From: Turnera subulata
Lineage: Eukaryota > Streptophyta > Magnoliopsida > Malpighiales > Passifloraceae
Direction of reading: 5' to 3'
DNA length: 64,000 bases
Assembly (NCBI GenBank): GCA_028386065.3
Contig: JAKUCV010001367.1
Span: forward strand, 16,025 to 80,024
In this document: in pieces, positions 26,625 through 38,059 of the stretch
Layout of the letters: every line of letters starts with the position of its first letter
Numbering within the stretch: the stretch's first letter is position 1
Notes under the pieces: generated by a model
What the model was told of the DNA's origin: nothing
Database searches by the model: none
Seen by the model: the letters and a program-made list of their open reading frames with translations, nothing else
Made by a program: the position numbers and the translations under genes

Positions 26625-29600
26625 TCATGAACGTTCCAAATATTCTTCCACTGCCCGTGTCCCCAAAGCTGTGTAATAGAAGTCTGACAATTTCTTGGAC
26701 ATTGTAACTTCCTGTTTCTCGAACTTACCTTCGAGAATCTCCTTTGCAAATGACTAACAGCAGCACATAAGACACAGATGATATAGTAGTTAGCATCGGA
26801 CCAAGGATCTTTCAGTATTAAAGGGAAGCCTAGACATGAATTAAAGTATGGTTGGGTTGGATGAAATGGAATGTGATCAATGGCATAAATGAATCTAACA
26901 TTGTTAAATTATACAGCCAAAGCTTAGACCAGAGTAAATTAAAGATTACCTGAATACCGCTTGAGGTCAATCGGCCGTTATATCTTTGTACAAGATTATT
27001 GTCATCTTGATTGTAAGCCAAAACCTGCATGATCATAAGTACTTCAATGAGAAACTAATGATTCTCATTTTTTCTGTTTCTTTTTCTTCAGAAATAGCTG
27101 TGATTGGAAATACTCACGGTTGGAGAATTATCAGTCACACCAAAGACATATGCTTGTTGTGCTCCAAAGCCATCCACATCAGCAAAGATAAAGAGAATCT
27201 TGAAGCAGCAAAGTAGCATAATCAATACTACTATAAGGAAATAGTTATCTTTTTTCATTCTTGTAAAAGGTTTCGTATGGGAAGTATAAATGTGATGATT
27301 ACCTTTCCCTGGAAAGCATATGCTGCCTCTTCAAATATGTTTCTGGCTTCCCATGAATCTCTAGGCGCAAAAAGCCATAACTGGAAGGAATTAAATAGAA
27401 ATGTTAATCTAAGCATGAAGCGTTTCGATGACATAATGAGATAAGTTATAACATGATCTTACCTTTTTCAATGGATCGTCAAAGATTCTTGAAGCATCTT
27501 CCTCTCTAAAAGTGATAACTGAAGGAACCCTGTAGGTAGATACAAAGTCGGATATTTCTGTTCTGGTGAATGGACCATCTGTTGATGAAAACAGGCGAGT
27601 AAATGTGTGACTAATGGTCTGGTGGATTGATAGTTTGTTCGATTAAACTATTAAGCCATATTGTCATGAAACTAACCAAAATTAACAATGCGCCAACCAT
27701 TTGGAGCATTCCTTTTGAGCATAACCAAAGCAGGGCGTTTGATTTCTGGGTCTATGTGGAATGACTGTGCAACATCTGCATCTGCAGTTTGATAGAACTT
27801 GACATCAACGTGCAATTTTGAGGCAGCAGAAACTTCCACGCTATCTGGACCCTGTTGCAGGAACGAACTTGATAAAGCACCAAGCATCCATAATTTTAAG
27901 AAATAGTGCAACATATTACCACTGTATGGTCAAGGAAGGAGACTCTAAAGTACCTCCAAATTATCAAGGAATGCCATTATCATCATGGATTTATCAGCCA
28001 ATATCCGCTTGGCCTCCACAGTTGTTTCTACATTTTGAGTAACAACATCCATTTTCTGCTTTATCCAAGTCACAATGGCATCACTGCAGTGTAACTAGCC
28101 ACGTTCAATTCAATGGGATATCCACAATAAAGCATCCACAAATATTCAATGAACTCATCAGCAAACAAATAACTACAAAAAAGACTCGCCTGGTTCTCTC
28201 ATTAGAAGCATCATAATAAACCTTTTGATCTCCACCAATCAAGAAGATCATAGTAGGATAAGCCTTTATCTCGTATTCTCTTGCTAACTCTACCTCAAGA
28301 GTACAATCGACTTTCGCAAGCACGGCTTCATCCTTTAGCAAGGTTGCTGCTGCTGCATATGCTGGTGCCAACCTCCGACTCCAATAGCACCATGGTGCAT
28401 AGAATACCAACATCACATACCGATTCTTAGCAAGAAAATCACTAATATTCATCCTTGTTAGCACCACCACATCCTTCTCATCAACCAGCTGTGGCTTGTC
28501 TTCCAAGGAGCTCTCCACATCATTATGTACAATGTTGGTCTCTCCCTTGTTTGACCACAAGCTCTCTTCATGATCGCTGAGAGCATTCGCCACTGGCTGG
28601 TCATCGGACCAGGAGCTATGTAAAAAATCATCAAATTCATTGTTCAGTTGACTGTTGGGCTGTGGTCTCTTCACATGGTTCTTGAAAAAGTTAATCACTG
28701 GGTTGACCGTCCATGACCATGAGAAACTATCATGGTCATCAAATTCATTTGCAACTGTTTTGTCCATAGGCATCATGCTTTTCTCATGATCGTTGAATTT
28801 ATCCGCAACTGGCTTGTCCAGAGGCATCCTGATCAGTTGATTCGAGCTCTCCTCGCCATAATCAAATTTACTGACCGGTGAAAGCAAAGGGCTCTTGTGC
28901 ATGGATACAAAGTCAGATAAGTCTGAGCTAGTAAATGGACCATCTGTTGGAGAGAAGAAATCATTTATTCTTGGTTACAAAGAAGAATAAAATTTTAATG
29001 AAAGTGAAATTGAAGTGTAAGCTAAAGCACAGGCATATGCAAATGCATCTCTTGATGAAACTAACCATAGGGAATATGGCAGTGATTTCCACTAAAACTT
29101 TCCCTTCTCATCATGAATAAAGCAGGGCGTCTGATATGTGGATCAATTTGGAACAACCTTGCAACGTCAACATTAGCAGTTCGATACAAATTGACTTCCA
29201 TATGATCTTCTGAGACTGCTCTTAGCACATCACTTTCCGGACCCTGTCAGGAAACGGAACTAAATGGTTATATGACCATTGGCTGACTGTAAAAGTAGGT
29301 TCATGTCGTGCCAGGGTAAATTGGAATCAAACTGGAAAAATAATCTGGCCCAGAATCAAAATGTACATGAATATGCTTCCCCTCTTGGTAAACAACGCAG
29401 TGCAACATATGTATCTGAACAGAAAGAAAAGAGAAGTACAATCAAGTGGGAATTAATTAGTACCTCTAAAGTGTTGAGGACTCCCATTACTAGCACAGCT
29501 CTATGAGCCAATAGAAGTTGAGCTTCCTGTGTTGTTGTTACAGTGTGAACAGCAGGGTTCATTCTTGAACGAACCCAAGTTGCAATAGCATCTCTGCAGT

Positions 29601-31911
29601 GTATGTATAAAGCATGAGTTGAAGATAAAAAACTAAACAAAAAAGTTTCATGGTTCTTCAGAAAGTAAAGGTTACCGAGTCCTTCCTTCAGAAGCCGAAT
29701 AAAGAACCTTTTGACTTCCTCCAATCAGTAAATACACAGTAGGATACTCCTTAATCTCGTACAACTTTGCCAGTTCTGGCTCTTTAGTAGCATCAATTTT
29801 TGCAAGCACAACTTCATCCTTGAGAATAGTAGCTGCTGCAGCATATTCTGGTGCCAACTTTTGGCTCCAAGTGCACCAAGGAGCATAGAAATTGAGCATC
29901 ACATACCGATTTCTGGCAACAAAACCACTAAAATTCTCTATTGTCAGCACCACCACATCCTCTTCATCCACCAGTACCGGCTCGTCCCGCCATGAGCTAT
30001 CCACATGGTTGTTTACAGGATTAGCAATAGCTTTGTCTGGCCATGAAGTCTCCAAATCACCGGGGAACATGTTCATCATTGTCTTTTCTAGCCTCAAGCT
30101 CTTCTCATTACTGGAAACAATGTCCATAGGCTCCTCTGGTAAATCACCGATCATTGCGTTTTCTGGCCATGAGCTCTTGTCTTGATCACTGAGACCAGTA
30201 ACCACTTGCTTTTCTGCCCTCATTTTGTCATCATCAAAAGGGTTGGCTGTTGGAAGAGATTTAAGTGCAGATATAAATTCAGATATTGTAGATCTGGTAA
30301 ATGGACCACCTGCAGGGAAAAAGCAAAGGAGGACGTGCAAGTAAAGGTCAGAATAACAGTACAAAGTCTCCACCTTCAGAGTTCAGACAATCTATCAACA
30401 ACACAGTTGTGAAACTAACCATAGGAAAAATGACTACTAGCAAACTTTCCATTAATCTTTCTCATCACTGCCAAAGCTGGGCGGTTGTCACCAATGTGCA
30501 AGAACCTAGCAACATCAGCATCAGTAGTTATGTAGAAGTCGATATCTAGATGCTGTTTCGATGCAACATACAGCTCCTCAGTGTCTGCACCCTGTCATTT
30601 GTAGGAAGCAGGATTCAGTGACTAGACAGGAAACAGCAAATAAGCAGAACTACTTCAAGTGTTCCCTGAATTGTTCCCATGTTTATAATCTATAAGAGCA
30701 TGAATAACACCAAGTTTCCAAGTTTATGCCTTTTGCTTGAGATTTTTTTTTTTTTTCACCAGAGAAATATTGACATCGGAAAAAGAAAAAAAGTACAAAA
30801 GACTCTGATTTTACAACCCTGAGATTAAGAATTCAAATCGTAGGTGATATATTTTGTGTCTGGCATATAACAAATTGCTTTTCAATCTACTCTTGGATTT
30901 AGAACAGTAATCATCATAATAGTCATTACATTGTACATATCTCGTCCATGAAGAAGAAATTCATGTAGGAAAAACTATATCATCCAACTTATAAAAAATG
31001 AGGGACGCCATGAACAAAAAAAAAAGGGGCTCAATTCAGTACCTCGAAACTGTAAAGAAATCCTACTACGATGAAAGATTTAGCAGCCAATATACGTTCA
31101 GCTTCCTCCACTGTTTTTACAGTTGGAAGAGGGTTCATTTTCTGCCTCACCCAGGCTGCAATAGCTTCTCTGCAATGCATCAACAGCAACAGCAAGTATT
31201 TCCAATCAAAGCAAGCCAAATCTAAAATAAGACAAAAAGAAAAAGAAAAAAGAGAACAACATTTTCACATTTTGTACAGTCAAAAGTTAAAACAAATTAA
31301 AACATAAAGACTCACCCTGTCCTTTCATCGTAATACACACCACTGCCTTCTCCATTGACAAACATCATAATTGTGGGATACCCTTGAATATGAAACCTTT
31401 TTGCCAACCCAGTTTCCGCAGTAGCATCCACTTTTGCAAGAACTGCTTCCCCATTAAGGAGACTCGCAGCTGCTTCATAATGACGCCGTAACCTGTTACT
31501 CCAATAGCACCAGGGTGCATAGAAGTCAACAAGCACATACTGATTTCCGGAGACAAAATCAGTGAAGTTGTCGTCCGTCAGCACCACCACAAAGGAAGTC
31601 CGGCGGTCATCATCATCCACCGGATTTGGCTGCCGGGTTATGCTCCTCCCGTTGAGCAGTGTCCTCGCAGGAGGTAAAGTGAGGGTGATCGTTTCTTGGT
31701 GGTGGTGATGGTCATGGTTGAAGACGTTGACTTGGTAGAAGTATTGGTCAAAGAAGGACAGGGCTTTTGCAAGAACCGATGGGGAGGACAGGTAGGGGTC
31801 AGGAGGAAGAGAGGGAGATGTGAAGTATGTTATGGCGGAGAAGACAAGGAAGTAAGTGAAGAGGAAGAGGAGAGCTCTTGTAGCTATTTTTGCTATAGTT
31901 GTGGAGGACAT
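26625..31911 (-). CDS. Triple-module protein disulfide isomerase-like protein (all active sites CxxS)
   Basis: Fourteen exons: 31911-31316, 31169-31043, 30591-30420, 30309-29676, 29593-29464, 29243-29066, 28943-28190, 28083-27954, 27851-27677, 27578-27463, 27380-27303, 27198-27118, 27024-26950, 26753-26625; 1124 residues, all phases consistent. Residues 12-30 form a hydrophobic signal or anchor. Three thioredoxin a domains follow, each with a b domain: VVVLTDDNFTDFV and APWCYWS (C135), VVVLTIENFSGFV and APWCTWS (C444), VVVLTRMNISDFL and APWCYWS (C798). The best match is the plant PDIL1-3/1-4 type (VVLAKxDAT, YPTxxxLIGG, DAIxTW, RPALxMLKR). Only the last module has a full b' domain; a C-terminal a' domain and a KDEL signal are absent (it ends EEYLERS). 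Acidic linkers of about 110-150 residues separate the modules. Canonical CGHC is missing throughout, so a chaperone or trapping role is likelier than disulfide exchange (inference). Intron 7 uses a GC donor. Confidence 0.88.
28084..28189 (-). other. GC-AG intron in the PDI-like gene
   Basis: Exon 7 ends GAGAACCAG and is followed by GCGAGT; the acceptor is CACTGCAG at 28084. The same intron in the first two modules uses ordinary GT donors at the same phase-2 position after Glu-Arg-Thr, so the site is fixed by internal homology. The GT four bases further in would give a stop. Confidence 0.8.
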
Positions 31912-32300
31912 GGTTCGTGAGGAAATGTGAAGGGAAGAGGAAGGAAGTGTAGAAGAAGAGAGTAGCCTTCTTATTCTTCTTCTTCCTCTTCTCTTGACTT
32001 ACAAGTTAAAAGGAGGGAAATTTCTTGGTGCGTTTTTTTTTAAGTAGAGGAGTTGACTTGTTGACTTTATCAAGCCATTGTGAACTGTCGTCCACATGCA
32101 TTTGCTATCGTTGTCTCACTTTGTAATTGGTTGAAAAGTTCTATGCTGCCTTAGGTTTAGACAATTGTCCAATGGTTAATTTCTTTTTGTCCCCTTGGTT
32201 TTAAGAAATCAAGAAAAAGAAAAGTCTATTCTTGGATTTTATTTAGGTTGATGTAATAATTGTTGGTTTTGCATCGGACTAGAATTTAACAATACCTATA
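31912..32300. other. Promoter side of the PDI-like gene
   Basis: A purine/pyrimidine-rich leader (31920-31990) precedes the ATG at 31911 on the minus strand. No clear TATA box. Nothing else is recognised. Confidence 0.5.
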
Positions 32301-32485
32301 GGGTCCGTTTGGTATCTATTTCAAATAGGAAATGAATTCAATTTTTAAAGATATTTTTGTCCATATCTAGTTGTAATATCAAAATGAAATGTTATAACAA
32401 AACTATAAATATACATAGACAAAAACCAAAAATATTTTTAGGAATTAAATTCATTTTCTATTTAGAATTGATGCCAAATAGTGGG
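32301..32485. mobile_element. MITE with long terminal inverted repeats
   Basis: The first 58 bases (from GGGTCCGTTTGGTATC) and the reverse complement of the last 58 (ending GATGCCAAATAGTGGG) align with about a dozen mismatches across the shared blocks TTTGG, AAATAG, AAATGAATT and ATATTTTT. Total length is about 185 bases, so nearly the whole element is a fold-back. No clear target duplication was found, so the superfamily is not assigned. It lies between the PDI-like and WPP-associated genes. Confidence 0.8.
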
Positions 32486-32981
32486 TAAGATCTGCTAAGT
32501 TGATTTGCACTACAGGCCCGTGATTTGATCAATGCATCTTATAAACAGTCTTTCTAAGGATTTAGAACTGCCATTATATTATATACATTTTACTAATAAA
32601 TGGTAAGTAACAGTTGATTTTTTTGTCGCCAGATAATTAGATTCTCCTCCAAATTCCATGTGAAAGAAGAAAACTGTACAATGGATGATATGGCATGTAT
32701 AAGTTAGTGTGTCCATACCCGCTTTAGTCTTCACAGAATCTTTGAATCAACTACTGGAAACAAGAGCTCTTCTAATTCAATGCTTTCTTGATTACCTCCA
32801 ACATTTCTGATGCCTACATGGAGTAGAGAGGATACCACTATCGATCAAAAAGCTTAATGTATCTTGGAAACCAGTGAAGATGAATTGAAATAAGGAGAGT
32901 TGGGGATGCTGGGACCATATTTCCACTTAACATTCTGTATGAAGCAGGGCAATATAATAAAAGCACTGCACTTCTGTTCTC
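32486..32981. other. 3' side of the WPP-associated gene
   Basis: AT-rich, with no coding exon seen. The part just below 32981 is 3' untranslated region of the minus-strand gene. Confidence 0.5.
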
Positions 32982-35900
32982 TTATGAGATCATGGAAATA
33001 GGATGCTTAACCTCAAAATACTGTTGCAGAACAGGCAGATGGTACTTTAATGTCTGGAATATCTTCTCAAGTATGTCTTGAAAAACCTCCACTTGATCAC
33101 CTAGAAGATCCACCTATGAAAAAATTCCGAGGGAAAACAAACATTAATTAAGGAGCTGCAGAGAATCTGCACTCCACTTTTGGCATATGGTCCAAGTATT
33201 TTTTATTTAGACACAAGTATGTGTATAAAACAATAGATCTTTGATGTAGCAAAAAACCTCCTCTTCAGCCATTCTGAGACTCTCGCATCTCCTCAGGAAA
33301 GCCTGTCTATAGAGCCATTCTTTTCTCTTTAGTGAGGCAACAGCTTCGGCTAATGGGTCTAAGTAGTGTATTGCTGCTTCTAACCTGCAAGTATTACAGT
33401 GCTCAATCGTCAAACTCCACTTAAATCTATAACAAAATTGGGATAAACACAGGCCAAGTAAGTATGTATCAAGTTGTTGCTGATATGGACATGCTTTTGC
33501 AAGAGCATTACTCATGGGGCTATCTTGCTGATGAAACATGCTCAAATGCAATGGTTATTCCATTACTTGATGGAAAAAACGTACCTTGAAATGTTAGGCC
33601 CTAACTTTTCTTCTACTCTGCGCTCAAAGTCCACAAATGCTTGAGATAATTCCATGATAGGTTTGAATGCAGACTCAGGAATGGTAACTTTTAACTTTTC
33701 ATCTTCTTTGGGTTGCAACAAGGAGAGCTCCAAATTTCGCACAGGTTCAATAGGAGCCATTTGATCATCTACTATGCCTAACCTACATCTCAGCTCACTC
33801 AAAAGTTCCTTGCTCACAGCTACCTGCTTCAAAGCTTCCCCAACTTTGCTACTGATCGAAATGGCAGTGCTTTCCATGCCGGTCAATAATGTTCGAAAGG
33901 TCTCAGGCTTGTCCAACTCTATAAGTTTCAGGCCCTTGTCAGAATGTGCAGTGTGAATCCACACATCAGTACTTGGAATTTCTGTGAAATCCTCAAATGC
34001 AGTGAACTTTTGTGGTGATTCTTCTTTTTGAAACAAAATACTCTCATCATCAGACTCCAGATTTCTGTGCAATTCACTGGCATAAATGAAATCTTCTGAG
34101 ATTCTGAGGTGTTCCCGAGCTTGGATATCCCCGTAAGTGTTACTAGCTCCTTTCGCTGCCTCAACAACAACGATAAGATAAATTTCTTCACGAATGAGAC
34201 ACTCCATATTAAAAGAATCTATCTGTCCCTTCCACTCCCTAAACATCTCTTTAAGAAAAACCTTGCAGACCTCCTCCTGCAATGAAGATTCTATAGACTG
34301 AAATGATTCACTACTCATAGGGAAGCCACAAACACAATTCTCTATACTTTGTAATGCTTTGTATTTGCTTTCTGTTTGATTAGCTAGGCTTACTGTATCT
34401 TTGATAGTTTCTTCAGTCACAATTGAAAATATCTTTTCCTCAACGAGACTTTCAACATCATATGTTTCTGCAGCCTCATTCCAATGCTTGCACACATCTC
34501 TAAAGAAGACTATGGATATTTCCTCTCTCAATGCTCCCTCTACAATTTTTTCTTCCAAGCAATTGATTCTCTCCATTGCCTCTACAATTTTTTCTTCCAA
34601 GCAATTGATTCTCTCCCTTGCCTCCTGGCACTCTATTGATGCAGAGGAAAGATTAGAGCCCAACTCCTTCACAGCCTCACCAAAAACAAGACTGTATATT
34701 TCTTCTCTATTTCGTGCTTCGATTGCAACAAATTGATCTTTTTCAATACACTGATCAGTCATTTCCTTCATAAGATGTTCATGCATAGCATCTCTAACCT
34801 GGATTTCCAAATCATAAGCATTTAATTGACTCCAAAAATCGAATACTAGGCCTTCCAAAAGAATACCATAGGTGTCTTCATATAGAATGGCTTGCAAATT
34901 TGCATCTTCTTTCTCTTGTTTCAACTTTCTTATTTCACTTTGTAGTTCTTCATTGGCCCTATGGGAGCGAGGGCTTTTACTCAGTTTCTCCCAAACCGCA
35001 TCTAAAGAGTCAATCTGTGACTTTGCCCACTCTGTTGTATTAGGTGAGGAAAATGATGTTTCTGCTGCAGAAATTTCATTACTGTTCTCCCCCTGGTCAG
35101 ACCCCAAACTTTCACCTAGTTGCACATTCCAGTTTATTAGTTTTTCCAATCTTGCAATAACTTCTCGTGTCCTCTGAAGATATCTTGGCGGATCCTTTTC
35201 TTTCTTACACTGAGGAAATCCTGGCGGATCCTTTTCTTTCTTACACTGAGGAAATCCTTTCTCCTTGATAACTTCCGGCTTCCTCTTCACCTCCATGTTT
35301 TTCCTTCGAATAATAGACTCGTGACCTTTTACCAGCATAGCAACTCTGCGAACCCTATCATTTTCTGGATTTGCTTCACCAAGTAGGATTGTTTTCTCTG
35401 TCTTCACATCCGTCTTTGGTATGACATCCTCAGGAAGTCTATAGTTGTGTCCTAATGAAGAGCTTCTTTTCACACTAAACTTGGGCTGCTTCTCTTCAAG
35501 ATTGCTTTGAGGTGTGGCAAGATTATCTAGTTCTTCATGCAAGCATTTGATCTCTTCCATCAAACCTGACAAATCCTTGCTCAATCTAGCGGAGACTTGC
35601 CTCTCTCGCCTCTTAACTTCCGAATTGAAATCCTCTTTTGTATCGCGAATAAAACCTTTGATCAAGATAGCCATTGCATCCTTTTCAATCATCCACCTAA
35701 ATTGTTGGTCTTTAAGCTCCAATTCAATAGCACTATGCATCCTTCCAAATGCTAGATCCATAGTTTCTTTCAAGATATTAATGTCATTGCTCATCTGCTC
35801 CATCTTTATGCAGTCAAAACTCTGACTTCTCCTTTTGTAGAAAATTCTCTTGTCAGGATCAAGCTTTCGTTTAATATTCCAGACCTGTTGATCCACCGAA

Positions 35901-36379
35901 TTCTTCAGCTCAGAGAATTCTTCCCTGTCCTCCTCACCTCCCTCACCTTTTGTTTTCTCTAGCTCAAGATTTGCACGTAAGGAATTCATTTCCCTCTCCG
36001 TGTGTTCCACTGCTTGCCTCAGCTTGGATTCATTCTCTAATCTCTGTGTCAGCTCTCTATCTTTCTCTGAAATGGCCAGCTCCAATTCCCTGAGCCGGCC
36101 CCGAAGACGATCCCTAATCTCTGCCAAATCGAATAAAGTCTCTTCGTCGCTGCTCTCAAGACTGCTATCTGCTTCTTCTTGTACAAATGTCAAGCACCCT
36201 TCCAATTGCATGACCGCCAGCTCGTAGAACTTTGACATCTCATTTAAACGAGCAATGACCCCTTGCTTGGAGTGCACTCTTTCGTGTGCTTTGTTCATTG
36301 CACACTGCAAAATCCACATCATTGTGGAATCTGCAATCGATGTTTTAAATCTGCCACCTTTGCCAAGTACCTCATCCAT
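32982..36379 (-). CDS. WPP domain-associated protein (long coiled coil)
   Basis: Plant-specific coiled-coil protein that binds WPP-domain proteins such as MAF1 and is linked to the nuclear envelope and Golgi (family knowledge; tomato WAP and Arabidopsis At2g34730 are relatives). Exons 36379-33585, 33384-33258 and 33113-32982 give 1017 residues with correct phases. The N-terminal block MMWILQCAMNKAHERVHSK...GVIARLNEMSKFYELAVMQLEGCL is the conserved family start; the rest is Glu/Lys-rich heptad sequence. The conserved C-terminus LDPLAEAVASLKRKEWLYRQAF is in exon 2, followed by VDLLGDQVEVFQDILEKI. Two in-frame tandem duplications are present: a 14-residue unit around RINCLEEKIVE and a 12-residue unit GFPQCKKEKDPP. 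Exon 1, at 2.8 kb, is unusually long for this window. ATG 36379 is the first in frame and fits the family start. Confidence 0.88.
34539..34622 (-). repeat. 42-bp in-frame tandem duplication
   Basis: Two near-identical 42-base units at 34539-34580 and 34581-34622, differing at very few bases. Each encodes the peptide ending RINCLEEKIVE in the WPP-associated coiled coil. The unit of 14 residues equals two heptads, so the coiled-coil register is kept. Confidence 0.85.
35186..35257 (-). repeat. 36-bp in-frame tandem duplication
   Basis: Units 35186-35221 and 35222-35257 are almost identical and encode GFPQCKKEKDPP twice. The near-identity means a recent event, so copy number may vary among individuals. 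Confidence 0.85.
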
Positions 36380-37054
36380 TTCTCTCTATAGAGCATGTAA
36401 TGGATAAAAAGACAAGAAAAGTATGCTTTAAGTTTCTTGTTGCATGGAACTACAATACCAATCTATCCACTCGATTGAATGTGCATAACAAAGGGAAAAA
36501 CAAAGAATCTAGAATTTGGCAGAATTTCTTTCAGGATTAGGACAAGATCTGCTCTTTCTCTCTTCCTCCCTGTCTCACTTCCACGAAAAGTGGCTGATGC
36601 AACTGAATATTCGTAGGTGTAACCATGTAGCCCACACAAAGTAGTTTCCTCCCAAACTTCTTTATCCACATGTCTTTACAAGCAGAAGGGACAATTTGCA
36701 CCAGAGGTTGGCTTCCCAGACCCAGACTCAACATTTTCAAGCGCAGACGCCAATGAAATTTAGCACCAAAGAATTTATTGAACAAAATTTTCATTAACTT
36801 GCAAATTGATATTAGCATTTATGGGATTCTGATTTCATTTACCATTTATAAACCATTTCCTTTCCTTTCTTGCGCCAACTACCTTTGTTTTGTTTTAATC
36901 TATTTTGGGTTAAAGATGCAAAGCCTTTAATTATATAAACACAGCCCAAATTATGCAAAAGGGTCCATCAACATTTATTATTAAGGCCTAAATTGCAAAT
37001 ATCTTGAACCCAACACGCAACAACATCATCAAACTACAAGTCGGTCACGCTTTT
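36380..37054. other. Intergenic: WPP-associated promoter and MAGL-like 3' side
   Basis: The sequence near 36380-36820 is leader and proximal promoter of the WPP-associated gene (minus). The region close to 37054 is 3' untranslated region of the lipase-like gene. No other feature is seen. Confidence 0.5.
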
Positions 37055-38059
37055 TCATTGGTGGCCCGTGGGGTACCCATCACTCTTACTATAACGCTCG
37101 GCTCGGCTCACAAGCCACTCCACCATATCCCCAAACGCCAAATTCACATTCTCCTCCGGCTCCCCAACCAGCTGGTGCCACATCCCCGGGTACACCTTCA
37201 GCGTCTTATCACCACTCGCGGCGCGTCGGTACAGTTCCTCCACGCACGCGGGATCGCACACCACGTCATCCCCTCCGTGCACGATCAGCAGCGGCACGTC
37301 CACCTCCTCGAACCTCACCTGCAGGTCCTTGCACACGCGTAGCAGCTCGAGCGCGGTGGCCGCGCGTGGCCTCGCCTCCAGCCTCTTGGGGCTGGCCAGC
37401 GCCAGCTTCCTCTTCCACTCCTCCTTGAAGGAAACCCGAGGGAGGGAGCCCCGTGTCGGGACCACGCGCCACGTGGGAATAACCGCCGCGACTAGGAAGA
37501 GCAGGTGCTCCAGCGGCCACGGCGGCTTGAACTTCTGGCTAATCCCGCACATGGCGCCGTTGAGGATGAGGCCGTCCCAGGCCTCCCGCTCCCGGAGGGT
37601 GATGTAGAGGGCGATCGCGCCGCCGAGGGACTCGGCGTAGAGGAAGGCGGGGAGGCCACGGCCGTGTTCCTTGCGGAAGGAGCGGAAGAAGTGGACGCAG
37701 TCGTCGACGACGGGGTTGAGGTCGGGGACGTGGTAGACGAGGCCGTCGAGGCCGTCGGAGAAGCCGTGGCCCTGGTGGTCGATGGCGCAGACGGCGAAGC
37801 CGGACTTGGCGAAGAGGACGGAGGTGAGCTGGACGAACCAGCTGGACTCGCCGGTGTAGCCGTGGACGACGGCGACGACGGCGAGGGGCTTGGCCGGCGG
37901 GAGAGGGGTCCAGGACTGGGTGAAGAGGCGGAGGTTGCGGGAGTTGGTGATGTAGGAGGAGGAGTGCGCGACGTTGTGGCGCGCGTAGAATTCGGAGGCC
38001 GAGAGGTTGCCAAATGGGCTCTGCTCATTGGCTTCGGAAATCGGGTGCTGGATTGGCAT
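37055..38059 (-). CDS. Monoacylglycerol lipase-like alpha/beta hydrolase
   Basis: Single-exon protein of 334 residues, the usual size for plant MAGL/caffeoylshikimate-esterase-type Hydrolase_4 enzymes, which cleave acyl esters such as monoacylglycerols. Motifs: HGYTGESSW with the HG oxyanion pair at 66-67, DHQGHGFSDG near 94-103, the nucleophile elbow YAESLGGA with Ser144, the acid in HGGDDVVCDP (Asp264/265) and the base in GMWHQLVGEPEEN (His295). The triad is complete. The first Gly of the GXSXG elbow is Ala (AESLG). The coding region is markedly GC-rich at third positions compared with its neighbours, and this creates long spurious frames on both strands. No organelle targeting signal is evident. 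Family assignment is firm; substrate cannot be read from sequence. Confidence 0.93.
   Translation of the reverse strand: MPIQHPISEANEQSPFGNLSASEFYARHNVAHSSSYITNSRNLRLFTQSWTPLPPAKPLAVVAVVHGYTGESSWFVQLTSVLFAKSGFAVCAIDHQGHGFSDGLDGLVYHVPDLNPVVDDCVHFFRSFRKEHGRGLPAFLYAESLGGAIALYITLREREAWDGLILNGAMCGISQKFKPPWPLEHLLFLVAAVIPTWRVVPTRGSLPRVSFKEEWKRKLALASPKRLEARPRAATALELLRVCKDLQVRFEEVDVPLLIVHGGDDVVCDPACVEELYRRAASGDKTLKVYPGMWHQLVGEPEENVNLAFGDMVEWLVSRAERYSKSDGYPTGHQ

Noticed and set aside
26625..31911. Three separate tandem PDI genes
   Set aside because: No start codon with a signal peptide precedes modules 2 and 3, and exons 4 and 7 carry the end of one module and the start of the next in one open frame.
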